A stretch of 59,734 nucleotides of DNA from Candidatus Aenigmatarchaeota archaeon (lineage in GTDB: Archaea > Aenigmatarchaeota > Aenigmatarchaeia > GW2011-AR5): the NCBI GenBank assembly GCA_016184005.1, contig JACPDL010000005.1, positions 1 through 59,734 of the forward strand. Reading direction: 5' to 3'. Below are positions 14,858 through 23,206 of the stretch, piece after piece. The notes below the pieces were generated by a model. The model was not told where the DNA came from. It saw only the letters and a list, made by a program, of their open reading frames with translations, and did no database searches. Position 1 is the first letter of the stretch. Each line of letters starts with the position of its first letter. The position numbers and the translations under genes are program-made.

Positions 14858-17539
14858 ATGACACCCAAAGAGCAGCTGAAGGCCAAGTTCTCACAGGACT
14901 ATGAGAAATATTATCTAGTTAATTTATTCAAAGAGCACGGATTCCAGAGAAAAACGTGCAAAAAATGCGGAAACAATTTCTGGACACTTCAAGAAAGGGA
15001 TTTCTGTCCAAATCCGCCTTGCGAATCCTATGGTTTTATCGGAAAGAGAATGACAAAAAAGAGATCATACATCCAAACCTGGAAAGATATGGAAAAGTTT
15101 TTTGTTGAAAACGGCCACGCCTCAGTGCCTTCATATCCTGTAGTCTGCAGATGGTTCCCGGGACTTTATTTCACTATAGCCAGTATTATTGCTTTCCAGA
15201 GAAGCGCCGGCGGGAAGACTGTTTTCGAGATGCCGGCTAACCCGCTGGTAATACCGCAGCAATGCCTGAGATTCAATGACATACCAAATGTCGGGGTCAC
15301 GGGCAGGCATTTGACTAATTTTGTTATGATCGGCCAGCACTCGATTTACAACGGAAACAGCGGTTACTGGAAAGACAGGTGCATTGAACTGGATTTCAGG
15401 CTGTTAACGGAAACTTTCGGCATAAAGCCGGAAGAGATAAACTTTGTTGAAGACGTGTGGCTGGGACCCAACGCTTTCGGCTATTCGTTGGAATATTATG
15501 TGCGGGGATTGGAACTCGGGAATGCTGTTTTCACAGAGTTTGTTGGAACGCCGGAAAACTACAGGCAGATGGATCACAAGGTCATCGATATGGGAGCCGG
15601 CCTTGAAAGGTTTGCTTGGATTTCCCAAGGAACACCAACGTGTTATGACGCTGTATTCGGCAGGACAATGAAACGCCTGAAAAAACTAGTTGACTACGAC
15701 AATAAACTGTTCGGCAAATATGCAAAACTGGCTGGAAATCTTAACCTTGATGAAGTTTCTGACATAAAAGCTGCCAAACAAAGAGTTGCACAAAAACTTG
15801 GAATGGATGCTGAAGAATTGATAAGGCTTACGCGGCCGATTGAAGCTGTTTACGCTATAGCGGACCACAGCAAAACGCTGCTCTATGCCATTACAGACGG
15901 CGGGCTTCCGAGCAATGTAGGAGGCGGCTACAACCTGAGAGTAGTTTTGCGCAGGGCACTTGGATTCATAGAAGAATTCGGGCTTGATATTGATTTGCTT
16001 GATATCTGCAGGCTGCATGCAAAAGAGCTGAAGGGCTTTAATCCACGATTCGCTAAAGCACTACCAGAGTTAGAAGCGATATTGAATATAGAGAAAGAAC
16101 GGTTCAAAGAAACAAAGAGTAGAAGTAAAAAACTTGTTGAAAATTTTCTTAAAAAAGGAAAAATTGACGCTGAGAATTTAATAATGCTATACGAGTCACA
16201 TGGTGTAACGCCAGAAGTTGTGGAAGAGAATGCCAGAGAACAAAACATTCCAATACAGTTGCCTCCAGATTTCTACTCGCTCATTTCTGACAAGCATATG
16301 TCTGAAAAAACTGATGAAAAAAACATAATTGATGTTGAAGGCCTGCCGCCTACTAAACTTCTTTTCTATCAGGACAGGCTCATGAAGGAATTTTCTGCAA
16401 AAGTGTTGAAAATAATAGATAACAGATATGTTGTGCTCGATCAAACATGCTTCTTCGGCAAAACTGGCGGGCAGGATTGCGACACCGGCCTGTTAAATAA
16501 TTCCAGGGTTTACAGCGTCGAAAAGGTTTCCGGCGTGATTGTACATTTTGTTGAACAACCGGATTTTTCAGAAGGCGACACGGTTCGAGGGCAGATTGAT
16601 TGGAAAAGACGGGAACAAATAATGCATCATCACAGCGCAGTCCACGTAGTGAATGGCGCTTCAAGAAAAGTTCTTGGCAATCATATCTGGCAAGCAGGAG
16701 CCAGTAAAACAGTAGAAAAGGCAACATTAGATATAACACATTATAAATCACTTACCAGCGAAGAGATAGAAAAGATAGAAAAACTCGCAAATAAAATCGT
16801 GAGAAAACATTTGCATGTAGAAAAGCAGACAATTGAAAGGATAAAGGCAGAAGAAATGTACGGCATGACAATATATCAGGGCGGCGCCATACCGGAGAAG
16901 CAGCTTCGCATAGTCAAGATAAAAGATTTTGACGTTGAAGCTTGCGGCGGCACCCACGTTGACAACACGGAAGAAATCGGAAAGATAATTATAGTTTCAG
17001 CAGAGCGCATACAGGATGGCGTGTCAAGAATAACTCTCGTTTCCGGCAACGCCGCGCAAAAATATCTCAACGAAAAAAGAAGGATTGTGAAACAAATAGA
17101 AAATATATTGGGCGTGGGCAAAGAAGGGATTTTAAATGAAGCTTACAGTTTATTCAATCAATGGAAGGACATGAAGAAAAAAACTGAAAAGCTGTCTGAA
17201 AATAAAGCCGGAAGGATAATTTCCGAGATGGAGAAAAGATTTGTTAAAAATGTTCTGGTAGAAAAGCTTGAGAATTTTGACATGAATTCGCTTAGAAATG
17301 TTTCAAGGATTTTGTCAAATGAAAACAGAACAATTTTACTTTTCGGCGTTGCGGACAAAATATACGTTTTTGGTTCGGCTGGAAAACAGACAAAAATAAA
17401 CATAGGGCAGCTTGTTTCGAGGGCTTGCAACGAGCTTGGAGGCAAAGGCGGAGGATCTGAAAACCTTGCTCAGGGAATAGGCCACGAGAATAGCAGGTTG
17501 GATGCTGTTATAGAAAAATTAAGGGAGGAACTGTCATGA
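14858..17539 (+). CDS. alaS: Alanyl-tRNA synthetase, archaeal type
   Basis: Charges tRNA-Ala and edits Ser/Gly mischarging. 893 residues in the archaeal arrangement. An N-terminal extension carries a Cys knuckle (CKKCGNNFW near 29) before the class II catalytic core; VIDMGAGLERFAW near 246 is motif 3-like. The editing domain has HHHSAVHVVNG near 590 and CGGTHVDNTEEIG near 695, supplying the zinc ligands. The C-terminal dimerisation domain ends in a glycine-rich segment (GGKGGGSENLAQG). It overlaps the next small gene by 4 bp (ATGA). Confidence 0.97.
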   Translation: MTPKEQLKAKFSQDYEKYYLVNLFKEHGFQRKTCKKCGNNFWTLQERDFCPNPPCESYGFIGKRMTKKRSYIQTWKDMEKFFVENGHASVPSYPVVCRWFPGLYFTIASIIAFQRSAGGKTVFEMPANPLVIPQQCLRFNDIPNVGVTGRHLTNFVMIGQHSIYNGNSGYWKDRCIELDFRLLTETFGIKPEEINFVEDVWLGPNAFGYSLEYYVRGLELGNAVFTEFVGTPENYRQMDHKVIDMGAGLERFAWISQGTPTCYDAVFGRTMKRLKKLVDYDNKLFGKYAKLAGNLNLDEVSDIKAAKQRVAQKLGMDAEELIRLTRPIEAVYAIADHSKTLLYAITDGGLPSNVGGGYNLRVVLRRALGFIEEFGLDIDLLDICRLHAKELKGFNPRFAKALPELEAILNIEKERFKETKSRSKKLVENFLKKGKIDAENLIMLYESHGVTPEVVEENAREQNIPIQLPPDFYSLISDKHMSEKTDEKNIIDVEGLPPTKLLFYQDRLMKEFSAKVLKIIDNRYVVLDQTCFFGKTGGQDCDTGLLNNSRVYSVEKVSGVIVHFVEQPDFSEGDTVRGQIDWKRREQIMHHHSAVHVVNGASRKVLGNHIWQAGASKTVEKATLDITHYKSLTSEEIEKIEKLANKIVRKHLHVEKQTIERIKAEEMYGMTIYQGGAIPEKQLRIVKIKDFDVEACGGTHVDNTEEIGKIIIVSAERIQDGVSRITLVSGNAAQKYLNEKRRIVKQIENILGVGKEGILNEAYSLFNQWKDMKKKTEKLSENKAGRIISEMEKRFVKNVLVEKLENFDMNSLRNVSRILSNENRTILLFGVADKIYVFGSAGKQTKINIGQLVSRACNELGGKGGGSENLAQGIGHENSRLDAVIEKLREELS

Positions 17540-17763
17540 AACGGAAGGCTCCTTTTGGCATTTTCATTAGAGAAAATGAAGAAAACGAAGTTTCTGGCCA
17601 CAGGGCCAGAATAAAAAATAAAAGAGGCGGGAGACTTTCAGACAGGCAGATACTCAAAGAATTGAGCAGGGTTCTTGGGGTAAGCGAGAGCGATTTGCCA
17701 AAAACCCTTGAGCGTTTCAAGAAAGATGTAGATGAAATGGTTAAAGGGACCGGAGATGAATAG
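17536..17763 (+). CDS. Hypothetical basic protein after alaS, 75 residues
   Basis: No family recognised. Residues 1-38 are very basic (RARIKNKRGGRLSDRQ) and residues 38-75 predict two helices (ILKELSRVLGVSESDLPKTLERFKKDVDEMV), reminiscent of a small nucleic-acid-binding protein. The ATGA overlap with alaS indicates translational coupling. Its last bases overlap the convergent gene that ends at 17741. Confidence 0.6.
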   Translation: MKRKAPFGIFIRENEENEVSGHRARIKNKRGGRLSDRQILKELSRVLGVSESDLPKTLERFKKDVDEMVKGTGDE

Positions 17764-18055
17764 CTGGTTCTATGACATTTCTGTATGTTTGTTCTGATAC
17801 GCCCAGTCCAGTGAAATAGTCGTGTGCTTCATCTCTGGAAGAAAAATGTGCTGGTCCTGAAGCACTTCCGCGTTCGCCAAACAACCCATAACTCACTTCT
17901 GCCATGCCGACAAGTTTTCCGTCTTTTATATGGACAAAGACTTCTCTTCTTCTAAATAAGCCTCCTCTTTTCATTCCGACAAGACGGTACTCAGGGTCTG
18001 TTTTTAACAAATGCCCGATTGGATGCGCCATAGAGTGAGGTATGTTAATGTACAT
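17741..18055 (-). CDS. Hypothetical protein, 104 residues
   Basis: No family recognised. Beta-strand-rich N-terminal half with a basic patch (GMKRGGLFRRREVFVHIKDGKLVGMAEVSYG) followed by a helical C-terminus. There are no cysteines, signal or membrane segments. It overlaps the previous gene's stop by 23 bp in convergent orientation and lies 25 bp downstream of the next minus-strand gene, so it may be the last cistron of the tRNA-Gln/Nudix unit. Confidence 0.55.
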   Translation of the reverse strand: MYINIPHSMAHPIGHLLKTDPEYRLVGMKRGGLFRRREVFVHIKDGKLVGMAEVSYGLFGERGSASGPAHFSSRDEAHDYFTGLGVSEQTYRNVIEPAIHLRSL

Positions 18056-18080
18056 AGATAAATGAAAACAAGGAACCTTT

Positions 18081-18545
18081 TTAAACCGCTAAGTCGGGCT
18101 GGTTTTGGAAATTGATAAATGTGCATTCAACTGGCGTGACCATCAGCGACTTGCACAGCGCGTCAACAATATTTTCCTGAGTGGTGTTTTTCACTTCCAC
18201 GGCCCCGTTGAGATTACTGATTGCTGCAAAATTCTCTGTGCTTTGCACTCTGACCACTATGAGCTGGGTTTCACCGTTAGTAGTTGCCATTGTTGACGGC
18301 AGATCATTAATGTACTGCGGCGCAGAATCCGTGTAATAGAATTTCAAGAACGTATACCCTTTTTGTACGTAAACAGATTCTGTGTACGAGTCTACTTCTC
18401 CATCAACAACGACTGACTCCAAAGGCTTGAATTCCTGCTGCGTAACGGATCCTGTTATGCCTGTTACAATGAAAGCTATGGAAGAAAATGCGAATGTAAG
18501 GATTATTGCAAGCACCATCAGTCGCTTTTTTGTCGTGCGGTTCAT
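18081..18545 (-). CDS. Membrane-anchored hypothetical protein, 154 residues
   Basis: An N-terminal transmembrane anchor (about residues 8-30, RLMVLAIILTFAFSSIAFIVTGI) precedes an extracytoplasmic domain of about 120 residues, rich in beta strands, with two cysteines near the C-terminus (LCKSLMVTPVECTF) that could form a disulfide. I chose ATG 18545, preceded by GAGTGAAATTC, over the upstream ATG at 18590. No family recognised. It follows the epimerase gene on the same strand after a gap of about 45 bp. Confidence 0.65.
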   Translation of the reverse strand: MNRTTKKRLMVLAIILTFAFSSIAFIVTGITGSVTQQEFKPLESVVVDGEVDSYTESVYVQKGYTFLKFYYTDSAPQYINDLPSTMATTNGETQLIVVRVQSTENFAAISNLNGAVEVKNTTQENIVDALCKSLMVTPVECTFINFQNQPDLAV

Positions 18546-18590
18546 GAATTTCACTCTTGTTGTGTGCCCCAACGTGTTAAGTTTATACAA

Positions 18591-19433
18591 TCATACTAAA
18601 TGCTGATTGGTATCTTTCAGGTATTTCTTAAGTTCATTTATTATTCCAGTTATCATCTCTTCATAAGTGTATACGGGCAATCTTAAGTCCTTTAGTTTCT
18701 TCAGGTCATCACGAAATGTTGGCGTTTTATCGTTCTTATTCACTGGGCTAACTTGGATATCAAAATTTGTTAAAATATCCTTGGCCATATCATAGCGTGT
18801 CCTGAGTTCGGGCACCGCAATCGGAATTATCTCGTTAACAATTCCTCTCTTAATTACAACTTCTATGACTTCATTTATATGTCTTAACCACGTCGGTTGA
18901 AATTTCCACGAAATATCATATGCTGCCGGATTATGTTCTGTTATGTTTCTTAATATCCTATTAAATGGTCTGTCATTCTGAGTGTTAGGACTCATACCGA
19001 CGATCAGAGAAGGTCGGAGTATCATCCATCCTGATCTGACTTTCTTTACGTAATTTTCACTTTCTGCTTTCGTTCTGCCATAAAGGCTTTGCTTGTTTGA
19101 AACTGCAAAAGATGAAATAAATATAATTTTTGAATTCACCCTGTTAGCGGCGGACACGATGTTTTCTGTCCCATGCTGATTTATTGAGACTGCTTTTTCG
19201 GGATTCTTTTCACACCAGTCACCGCTGGCATTAGCGGCGACGTGCACTATGAAATCAGGCTTATTTAGGTCTATAAACTCCTTAACCTCGCGCTTATCTG
19301 TAATATCCAGAAATTCCAGTTCAGGAAACAGCTTATTGGTGTGATAAGTGCCGATCAAATCGCACTTCTCCTTTAGGTGCGCATAGACGCTTGCTCCTAC
19401 GTAACTGCTTGCGCCTGTAATCAACACTTTCAT
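18591..19433 (-). CDS. NAD(P)-dependent sugar epimerase/reductase (RmlD-like SDR)
   Basis: Extended short-chain dehydrogenase of 280 residues. The Rossmann nucleotide-binding motif is ITGASSYVGASVY near residue 5 (GxxxxxG form), and the catalytic YGRTKAE (YxxxK) lies near residue 117. The closest functional class is dTDP-4-dehydrorhamnose reductase or a related sugar reductase, inferred from the fold and the short linker FLDITDKREVKEFI; the substrate cannot be read from sequence. It starts 1 bp after the Nudix stop, so the two are co-translated. Together with the nucleotidyltransferase and phosphomutase elsewhere in the window it may serve cell-surface glycan synthesis. Confidence 0.85.
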   Translation of the reverse strand: MKVLITGASSYVGASVYAHLKEKCDLIGTYHTNKLFPELEFLDITDKREVKEFIDLNKPDFIVHVAANASGDWCEKNPEKAVSINQHGTENIVSAANRVNSKIIFISSFAVSNKQSLYGRTKAESENYVKKVRSGWMILRPSLIVGMSPNTQNDRPFNRILRNITEHNPAAYDISWKFQPTWLRHINEVIEVVIKRGIVNEIIPIAVPELRTRYDMAKDILTNFDIQVSPVNKNDKTPTFRDDLKKLKDLRLPVYTYEEMITGIINELKKYLKDTNQHLV

Positions 19434-19434
19434 A

Positions 19435-19944
19435 TTAATTACCGGATTTAACTATAATCTCAGCCTTTTTTAAGAACATTCTATCCCGTATGACAATAAA
19501 TTTTCCATCGTATGTTTCAGGTTTCTCTTTTTCAAGCAATTTTATTGCGGATTTAATATCAACCCATTCTAATCCAAATCCATTATCTATTTCACCTTGA
19601 TCAAAATCGGGCTTTCCTTCGCTTACAACTTCGGACAAGAAACAAAAAGATGTTTGGAGAGTGTTTTCATATGTCCTGTATTCAACTATTTTTCCTATAT
19701 CAGCAATAATTTTTATTTTGCACCCCGTTTCTTCTAGAATTTCTCTAACCAGAGCTTGTTTTACAGTTTCACTTCCTTCTAAACCACCACCTGGAAGTTT
19801 GTGATAGCCGTGTTTTGACACATGAAGTAAAGCAACTTTGTTTTTGTTAAGTAAGACAGCTCTTGCAGCTGTTCTTTCTTTTAGTTTTGTCTTTTTTGCC
19901 TTGAATCCTATGTCTTCATCCTTGATTTCCGAGATTAATTTCAT
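19435..19944 (-). CDS. Nudix hydrolase directly downstream of tRNA-Gln
   Basis: 169 residues. The Nudix box GGGLEGSETVKQALVREILEETG is split by eye as GGLEGSE...REILEETG near residues 53-74 and contains all metal-binding glutamates. It hydrolyses a nucleoside-diphosphate-linked compound; the substrate is unknown. The start codon lies one nucleotide after the tRNA-Gln discriminator base, leaving no room for a ribosome-binding site. The mRNA must therefore be leaderless, made either by cleavage of a tRNA-mRNA precursor or from a promoter inside the tRNA gene. It is followed without gap by the epimerase gene. Confidence 0.85.
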   Translation of the reverse strand: MKLISEIKDEDIGFKAKKTKLKERTAARAVLLNKNKVALLHVSKHGYHKLPGGGLEGSETVKQALVREILEETGCKIKIIADIGKIVEYRTYENTLQTSFCFLSEVVSEGKPDFDQGEIDNGFGLEWVDIKSAIKLLEKEKPETYDGKFIVIRDRMFLKKAEIIVKSGN

Positions 19945-19945
19945 A

Positions 19946-20096
19946 TAGCCCCGGCAGGATTTTCGCAGGCTTTTCTTATTTAGCGAAGCCTTTGGTTTTC
20001 TTTTCCAAAGGTCTTTTCTTTTACAAAAGAAAAGCCTTTTCGAACCTGCGTCCGCTGCTCCAGAGGCAGCTATCCTTACCGCTAGACTACGGGGCT
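19946..20096 (-). tRNA. tRNA-Gln(CTG) with a 79-nt T-loop intron
   Basis: 5' exon 20039-20096 and 3' exon 19946-19959 join to a complete 72-nt tRNA. Acceptor AGCCCCG/CGGGGCT, anticodon stem GCTGC/GCAGC with loop CTCTGGA (anticodon CTG), T stem GCAGG/CCTGC, loop TTCGAAT, discriminator A. No CCA is encoded. The body resembles archaeal tRNA-Gln (AGCCCCG acceptor). The intron splits the T loop between positions 59 and 60. No second tRNA-Gln is in the window, so whether this is the only copy is unknown. Confidence 0.9.
19960..20038 (-). other. tRNA-Gln intron (79 nt, T loop, position 59/60)
   Basis: The junctions form a bulge-helix-bulge: outer helix is the T stem GCAGG/CCTGC, central helix TTCG/CGAA, 5' bulge AA^A, 3' bulge AA^T. 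Cutting between bulge bases 2 and 3 gives TTCGAA + T, a perfect T loop. Inside are two hairpins seen on the plus strand: CCTTTGG...CCAAAGG (19989-20011) and a 10-bp CTTTTCTTTT/AAAAGAAAAG stem (20013-20034). The central helix and inner stem are separated by one unpaired G. Confidence 0.85.
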
Positions 20097-20127
20097 AACT
20101 ATAGCTAAGCTTAGTTGTAAAAACTTT

Positions 20128-20134
20128 CTTAAAA
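20128..20134 (-). promoter_or_regulatory. Possible TATA element for tRNA-Gln
   Basis: TTTTAAG on the minus strand, inside TTCTTTTAAGAAAG, lies 32-38 bp before the tRNA 5' end. It is the best-placed TATA-like element for the tRNA and, if read through, for the Nudix-epimerase genes behind it. Confidence 0.4.
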
Positions 20135-20144
20135 GAATTAACTC

Positions 20145-20378
20145 TTACAAATCATCCTGCAAAAGCCTGATGCCTTTCTGCGTGATCACATAGCAGGTAG
20201 AACCTATGGGGCTTATTGATGTCAGCAGCTTTTTGTTAACAAGGTTTCTTGCCGCGCTTTCAACGGTTGACGTGCTGCCGCCGGCACTTCCATTGAGCAT
20301 CTTTACAAGCTCGGGTTTTGTAAGAAGCTGGCTGTCTGCAACTATCTTCAGGATCCTTTTTTCGAGCTGGTTCAGCAT
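20145..20378 (-). CDS. Small winged-helix DNA-binding protein, 77 residues
   Basis: Compact winged helix: helix 1 NQLEKRILKIVADS, the helix-turn-helix TKPELVKMLNGSAGGSTSTVESAARNLVNKKLL, and a wing SPIGSTCYVITQKGIRLL. Likely a transcription regulator or a nucleic-acid-binding domain protein. It begins 9 bp after the DJ-1 gene stop, so the pair form an operon read from DJ-1 to this gene, and it may regulate that unit. It ends 48 bp before the tRNA-Gln 5' end on the same strand. Confidence 0.75.
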   Translation of the reverse strand: MLNQLEKRILKIVADSQLLTKPELVKMLNGSAGGSTSTVESAARNLVNKKLLTSISPIGSTCYVITQKGIRLLQDDL

Positions 20379-20387
20379 ACTTATCGC

Positions 20388-20918
20388 CTACATTGCCATT
20401 GCCGTCAAGACCTTCTTTGCTCCGGCTTTTGTTGTCAGTATTTCTGCAAGCTTCAGTGCAAAGTCCATTGCTGTTCCCGGAGATCTTGAAGTTATTATGT
20501 TTTTGTCAACCACAACCTTTGCATCCCTTGGGCGGGGAAGATGCGATTCCATCCCGGGATAGATTGTAGCTATTTTGCCGTCAAGCGCGCCTGCCTTGGC
20601 AAGCACGGCTGGGGCGGCGCATATAGCTGCAATAATCTTATTCTTCTTGTTAAAGTCCTGAACCATTTTCAGAACAGTTGTGCTGTTGAGAAGGTTTTTG
20701 TAACCCGGTCCGCCAGGAAGTATAAGTGCGTCAAAGCTGTCAGGACTGACGTCTGTGATCTTGCTGTCTGTCATTGTCCTGACTTTATGCGCGCCTTCAA
20801 CTACTGTAGAGACCAGGCCGGAAACTGTTACGTCTACCCCTGCACGCCGCAGGACGTCGATAGTTGTGAACGCCTCGATTTCCTCGAAGCCGTCAGCAAG
20901 GATGATTAGGGCCTTCAT
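20388..20918 (-). CDS. DJ-1/PfpI family protein (glyoxalase III / amidase class)
   Basis: 176-residue flavodoxin-like protein with the family's nucleophilic elbow AAICAAPAVLAKAG near residue 102, where Cys is the reactive residue. The conserved glutamate lies in ADGFEEIEAFT near 12-18, and LPGGPGYKNLL is near 68. Family members act as deglycases or glyoxalases protecting against reactive aldehydes, or as intracellular peptidases. The exact activity is not readable. Divergent from the gene at 20984. Confidence 0.92.
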   Translation of the reverse strand: MKALIILADGFEEIEAFTTIDVLRRAGVDVTVSGLVSTVVEGAHKVRTMTDSKITDVSPDSFDALILPGGPGYKNLLNSTTVLKMVQDFNKKNKIIAAICAAPAVLAKAGALDGKIATIYPGMESHLPRPRDAKVVVDKNIITSRSPGTAMDFALKLAEILTTKAGAKKVLTAMAM

Positions 20919-20983
20919 GTTCAGCCCTTAGCCAATCCTAGAATTTAAATGTTTGTATGTAGTAGAATATAACCCGTGATAAG

Positions 20984-21409
20984 ATGCCAGCAATAGGATT
21001 CAATATAAACGCGATAGACGCCAAGGTTGATCCAACTACCGAGAGGAAGGGCAACGTTAATGTGAACTCTTCACCTAGCATAACCTCCATTGAAAAAAGG
21101 GATGTTGACTTTCCATTGGCAAAAGATGTTGTAGCTATCAATTTCAAATTCGAGACGAAATACGAGCCAAAGGTAGGATGGATAACTATGGAAGGCGAAG
21201 TACTTTACACATCTGACAACCCCAAAGAAATGATTGCAAAATGGAAGAAGGAAAAGAAGATGGAAGACGATGTTGCGATCGAGGTTCTTAACACTATTTT
21301 CAGGAGATGCCTTGCAAAGGCCATAGAGATAGCAGCTGAACTCCGCCTGCCGCCCCCTGTTTCTTTCCCGATAGTGAAGCTCAAGGATCAGGAAGAGTAT
21401 ATAGGGTAA
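20984..21409 (+). CDS. Conserved-looking hypothetical protein, 141 residues
   Basis: No family named with confidence. The fold prediction is an N-terminal beta-sheet region (VVAINFKFETKYEPKVGWITMEGEVLY, residues 47-72), an acidic linker and a long C-terminal helix (AIEVLNTIFRRCLAKAIEIAAEL). The final motif PPPVSFPIVKLK is distinctive. The general shape of strands then a long helix recalls SecB-like chaperones. That is only a fold-level guess, and secretion genes are not adjacent. Confidence 0.65.
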   Translation: MPAIGFNINAIDAKVDPTTERKGNVNVNSSPSITSIEKRDVDFPLAKDVVAINFKFETKYEPKVGWITMEGEVLYTSDNPKEMIAKWKKEKKMEDDVAIEVLNTIFRRCLAKAIEIAAELRLPPPVSFPIVKLKDQEEYIG

Positions 21410-21532
21410 GGCAATTTCCAAGCGTTTTCTTCATAACAGAATTGTTTTACAAAGATTTCCGTGCTTTCGCTAGAAACGGGCATAGATAAAAGGCCAAAAA
21501 ACCTTTTTATTCTTGGAAACTAAAGTTTGGTT

Positions 21533-21772
21533 ATGTGTTCGGAGTGCATACCAAAAGGCGTTCTGGCTTCTGTGTTTGCAGGAATATCCCTCACTCTGAT
21601 CGTGTCTGCCGCAGGATGGCAGTGGGCTAATCCGCCACTGAGCGTTGATTTGATGTCCACAGCGAAAAGCTTTCTCAAATACGCAGTGGGCTTTTTCTTT
21701 ATGGGGTTAGCAAAATGGCAGATGCATGAGGGCATGCAGGCGCATACGGCGGCCGGAAAGAAAAAGAAGTGA
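21533..21772 (+). CDS. Small membrane protein, 79 residues
   Basis: Two hydrophobic segments (residues 10-28, LASVFAGISLTLIVSAAGW, and 48-62, YAVGFFFMGLAKW) separated by a polar loop, and a basic C-terminus ending KKKK. The N-terminal pair MCSEC holds two cysteines. No function recognised. ATG 21533 is preferred over TTG 21527. The preceding sequence contains an AAAAGG/CCTTTT hairpin. Confidence 0.55.
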   Translation: MCSECIPKGVLASVFAGISLTLIVSAAGWQWANPPLSVDLMSTAKSFLKYAVGFFFMGLAKWQMHEGMQAHTAAGKKKK

Positions 21773-22085
21773 GTTTCTTTTGTTTTTTCTTCTAACTTTT
21801 CTTTCTTAGGCGGTGTTTTTGTCTTTCTGATATAATATAGGAGCCTCCTTTAACCCTCACAAACGGCGGTTGAGATGACTATATTCTGTAATACATACTT
21901 CTTATTACTTCTGTTCTGATCTCTATGTTGAAGAAATTCTTTGCTTTTCTTCTCTCACATAAGAAATATCTTCTCTGATATATAGATGTCTATATAGTTA
22001 CTGCCTACTAGCCATGATAAAACATAGTTTCCATAAACTATTTGAAATCCCGGAAATTGGTTTCATCTCTCACATAAGAAGAGAA
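21773..22085. other. 313-bp intergenic region with two dispersed-motif copies
   Basis: AT-rich, with pyrimidine-rich TTTTGTTTTTTCTTCT directly after the upstream gene (a likely terminator). It holds two copies of the motif TCTCTCACATAAGAA (21951-21965 and 22065-22080). The second copy ends 5 bp before the stop of the minus-strand HTH gene. No open reading frame of note. Confidence 0.6.
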
Positions 22086-22616
22086 CTATTCTTCCGATTC
22101 TTTTGTTTCTTCTTCCGGTAATTCTTCTTTTTGTTGTTCCTTGTCTTCAGCAGAAGGCTTTTCCTTGCGAGCCATGTCTAACATAAGAAGATCGTCAAAA
22201 TCCTTTGCAATGCGCCTTGTTTTGCGGAAAAAACTTTTCGCTGCACTCTCCGCCTTATCCAGAAGGCGATTCACGGTGTTGCTTGTAAGCATATAGCCCT
22301 TCAAAGAGCCCGTTTGCGTGGGTATTTTCACGAATTCAACAAGGCCCAGGGAGCGCCATTTTCTTATTTCTTCGTACGTCTGTGAAGTTGAAACGCTTAG
22401 TATTTGCGCCATTTGTTCTATGCTCAGGGGCACATTTTCCTTCTTGTATTTGAGCATTTCTAGCAGCAATTTTGCGTGATTGGCACGGCTTTCCTTGCGT
22501 TTCAGGCCCAATCTGCGGACCAGAACATCAGCTAGATCCTGTGCTGTGAGGTCGCTTTTGTGATCAGGCGGGCTTATGCGCTGGAAGACAATGTCACTTA
22601 GCTTCTTTTTTGGCAT
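22086..22616 (-). CDS. Helix-turn-helix protein with acidic tail, 176 residues
   Basis: A winged-helix domain spans roughly residues 60-115. The recognition region is IEQMAQILSVSTSQTYEEIRKWRSLGLVEFVKIPTQTG. The C-terminal 35 residues are acidic and low-complexity (EQQKEELPEEETKESEE). A transcription regulator is likely but its targets are unknown. It stands alone between two long intergenic regions; a dispersed motif copy lies just after the stop. Confidence 0.75.
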   Translation of the reverse strand: MPKKKLSDIVFQRISPPDHKSDLTAQDLADVLVRRLGLKRKESRANHAKLLLEMLKYKKENVPLSIEQMAQILSVSTSQTYEEIRKWRSLGLVEFVKIPTQTGSLKGYMLTSNTVNRLLDKAESAAKSFFRKTRRIAKDFDDLLMLDMARKEKPSAEDKEQQKEELPEEETKESEE

Positions 22617-23206
22617 CTAAAACACCATCATGATTTAGTTGGAGTAGCATTATCATATACCCTGTTTTGCCTGTCTTTGATGCAAAACCTTGGTCATGTA
22701 CCATCTACTTCTGTCCATGGCATTTTATAATTTTCTATACGCTAGCCATTATTACAAACAAAGGCTGGAGTAGAGACGAATTGCACTTTTCAGCTGCTGC
22801 TAACCTACGGAAACTGTCAGAATTAGATAGGAATGGAAATTAACGTTTAAGTAGCCGGTTAGAATGTAGAAACCCTCGAAGTCTGCGATGATGGTCTTGA
22901 GAGCCTTCTTTATCGCCGTTGACAAGCCTAATTGCGCCATTATCTAATGCAGCGACCCCGCTTCTCTCAATTTTCGTATTGTTTTTTCGTTGTATGCAGC
23001 CCTGATTCTTCAGGCATATTGTTTAGAAATCAGCAAAGAATACAAAATATTTTCTTATGTGAGGGATAGATGCAACTTTTTGATTGGAGAATATAGTTTC
23101 TAATAAAGATTTCTGGTACTATCTTTTAACGCTTGTTTGTTTTAACATATTGATGACAAAAAATATTTCCGAGAAAATCTTATCGCAGCTTAAACCATCA
23201 CATAAA
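22617..23206. other. 590-bp intergenic region between two regulators
   Basis: The longest gene-poor stretch in the window. It contains one motif copy (TTCTTATGTGAGGGAT, 23052-23067) and a TAACCTACGG element near 22803 that recurs inverted near 27428. No open reading frame above about 30 codons with a convincing start was seen on either strand. The middle (22880-22970) is less AT-rich and could encode a small RNA, but I see no boxes or conserved folds to name one. Confidence 0.5.

Noticed and set aside
22880-22970. C/D-box guide RNA in the long intergenic region
   Set aside because: A GATGATGG stretch resembles a C box, but no D box (CTGA) at suitable spacing was found.
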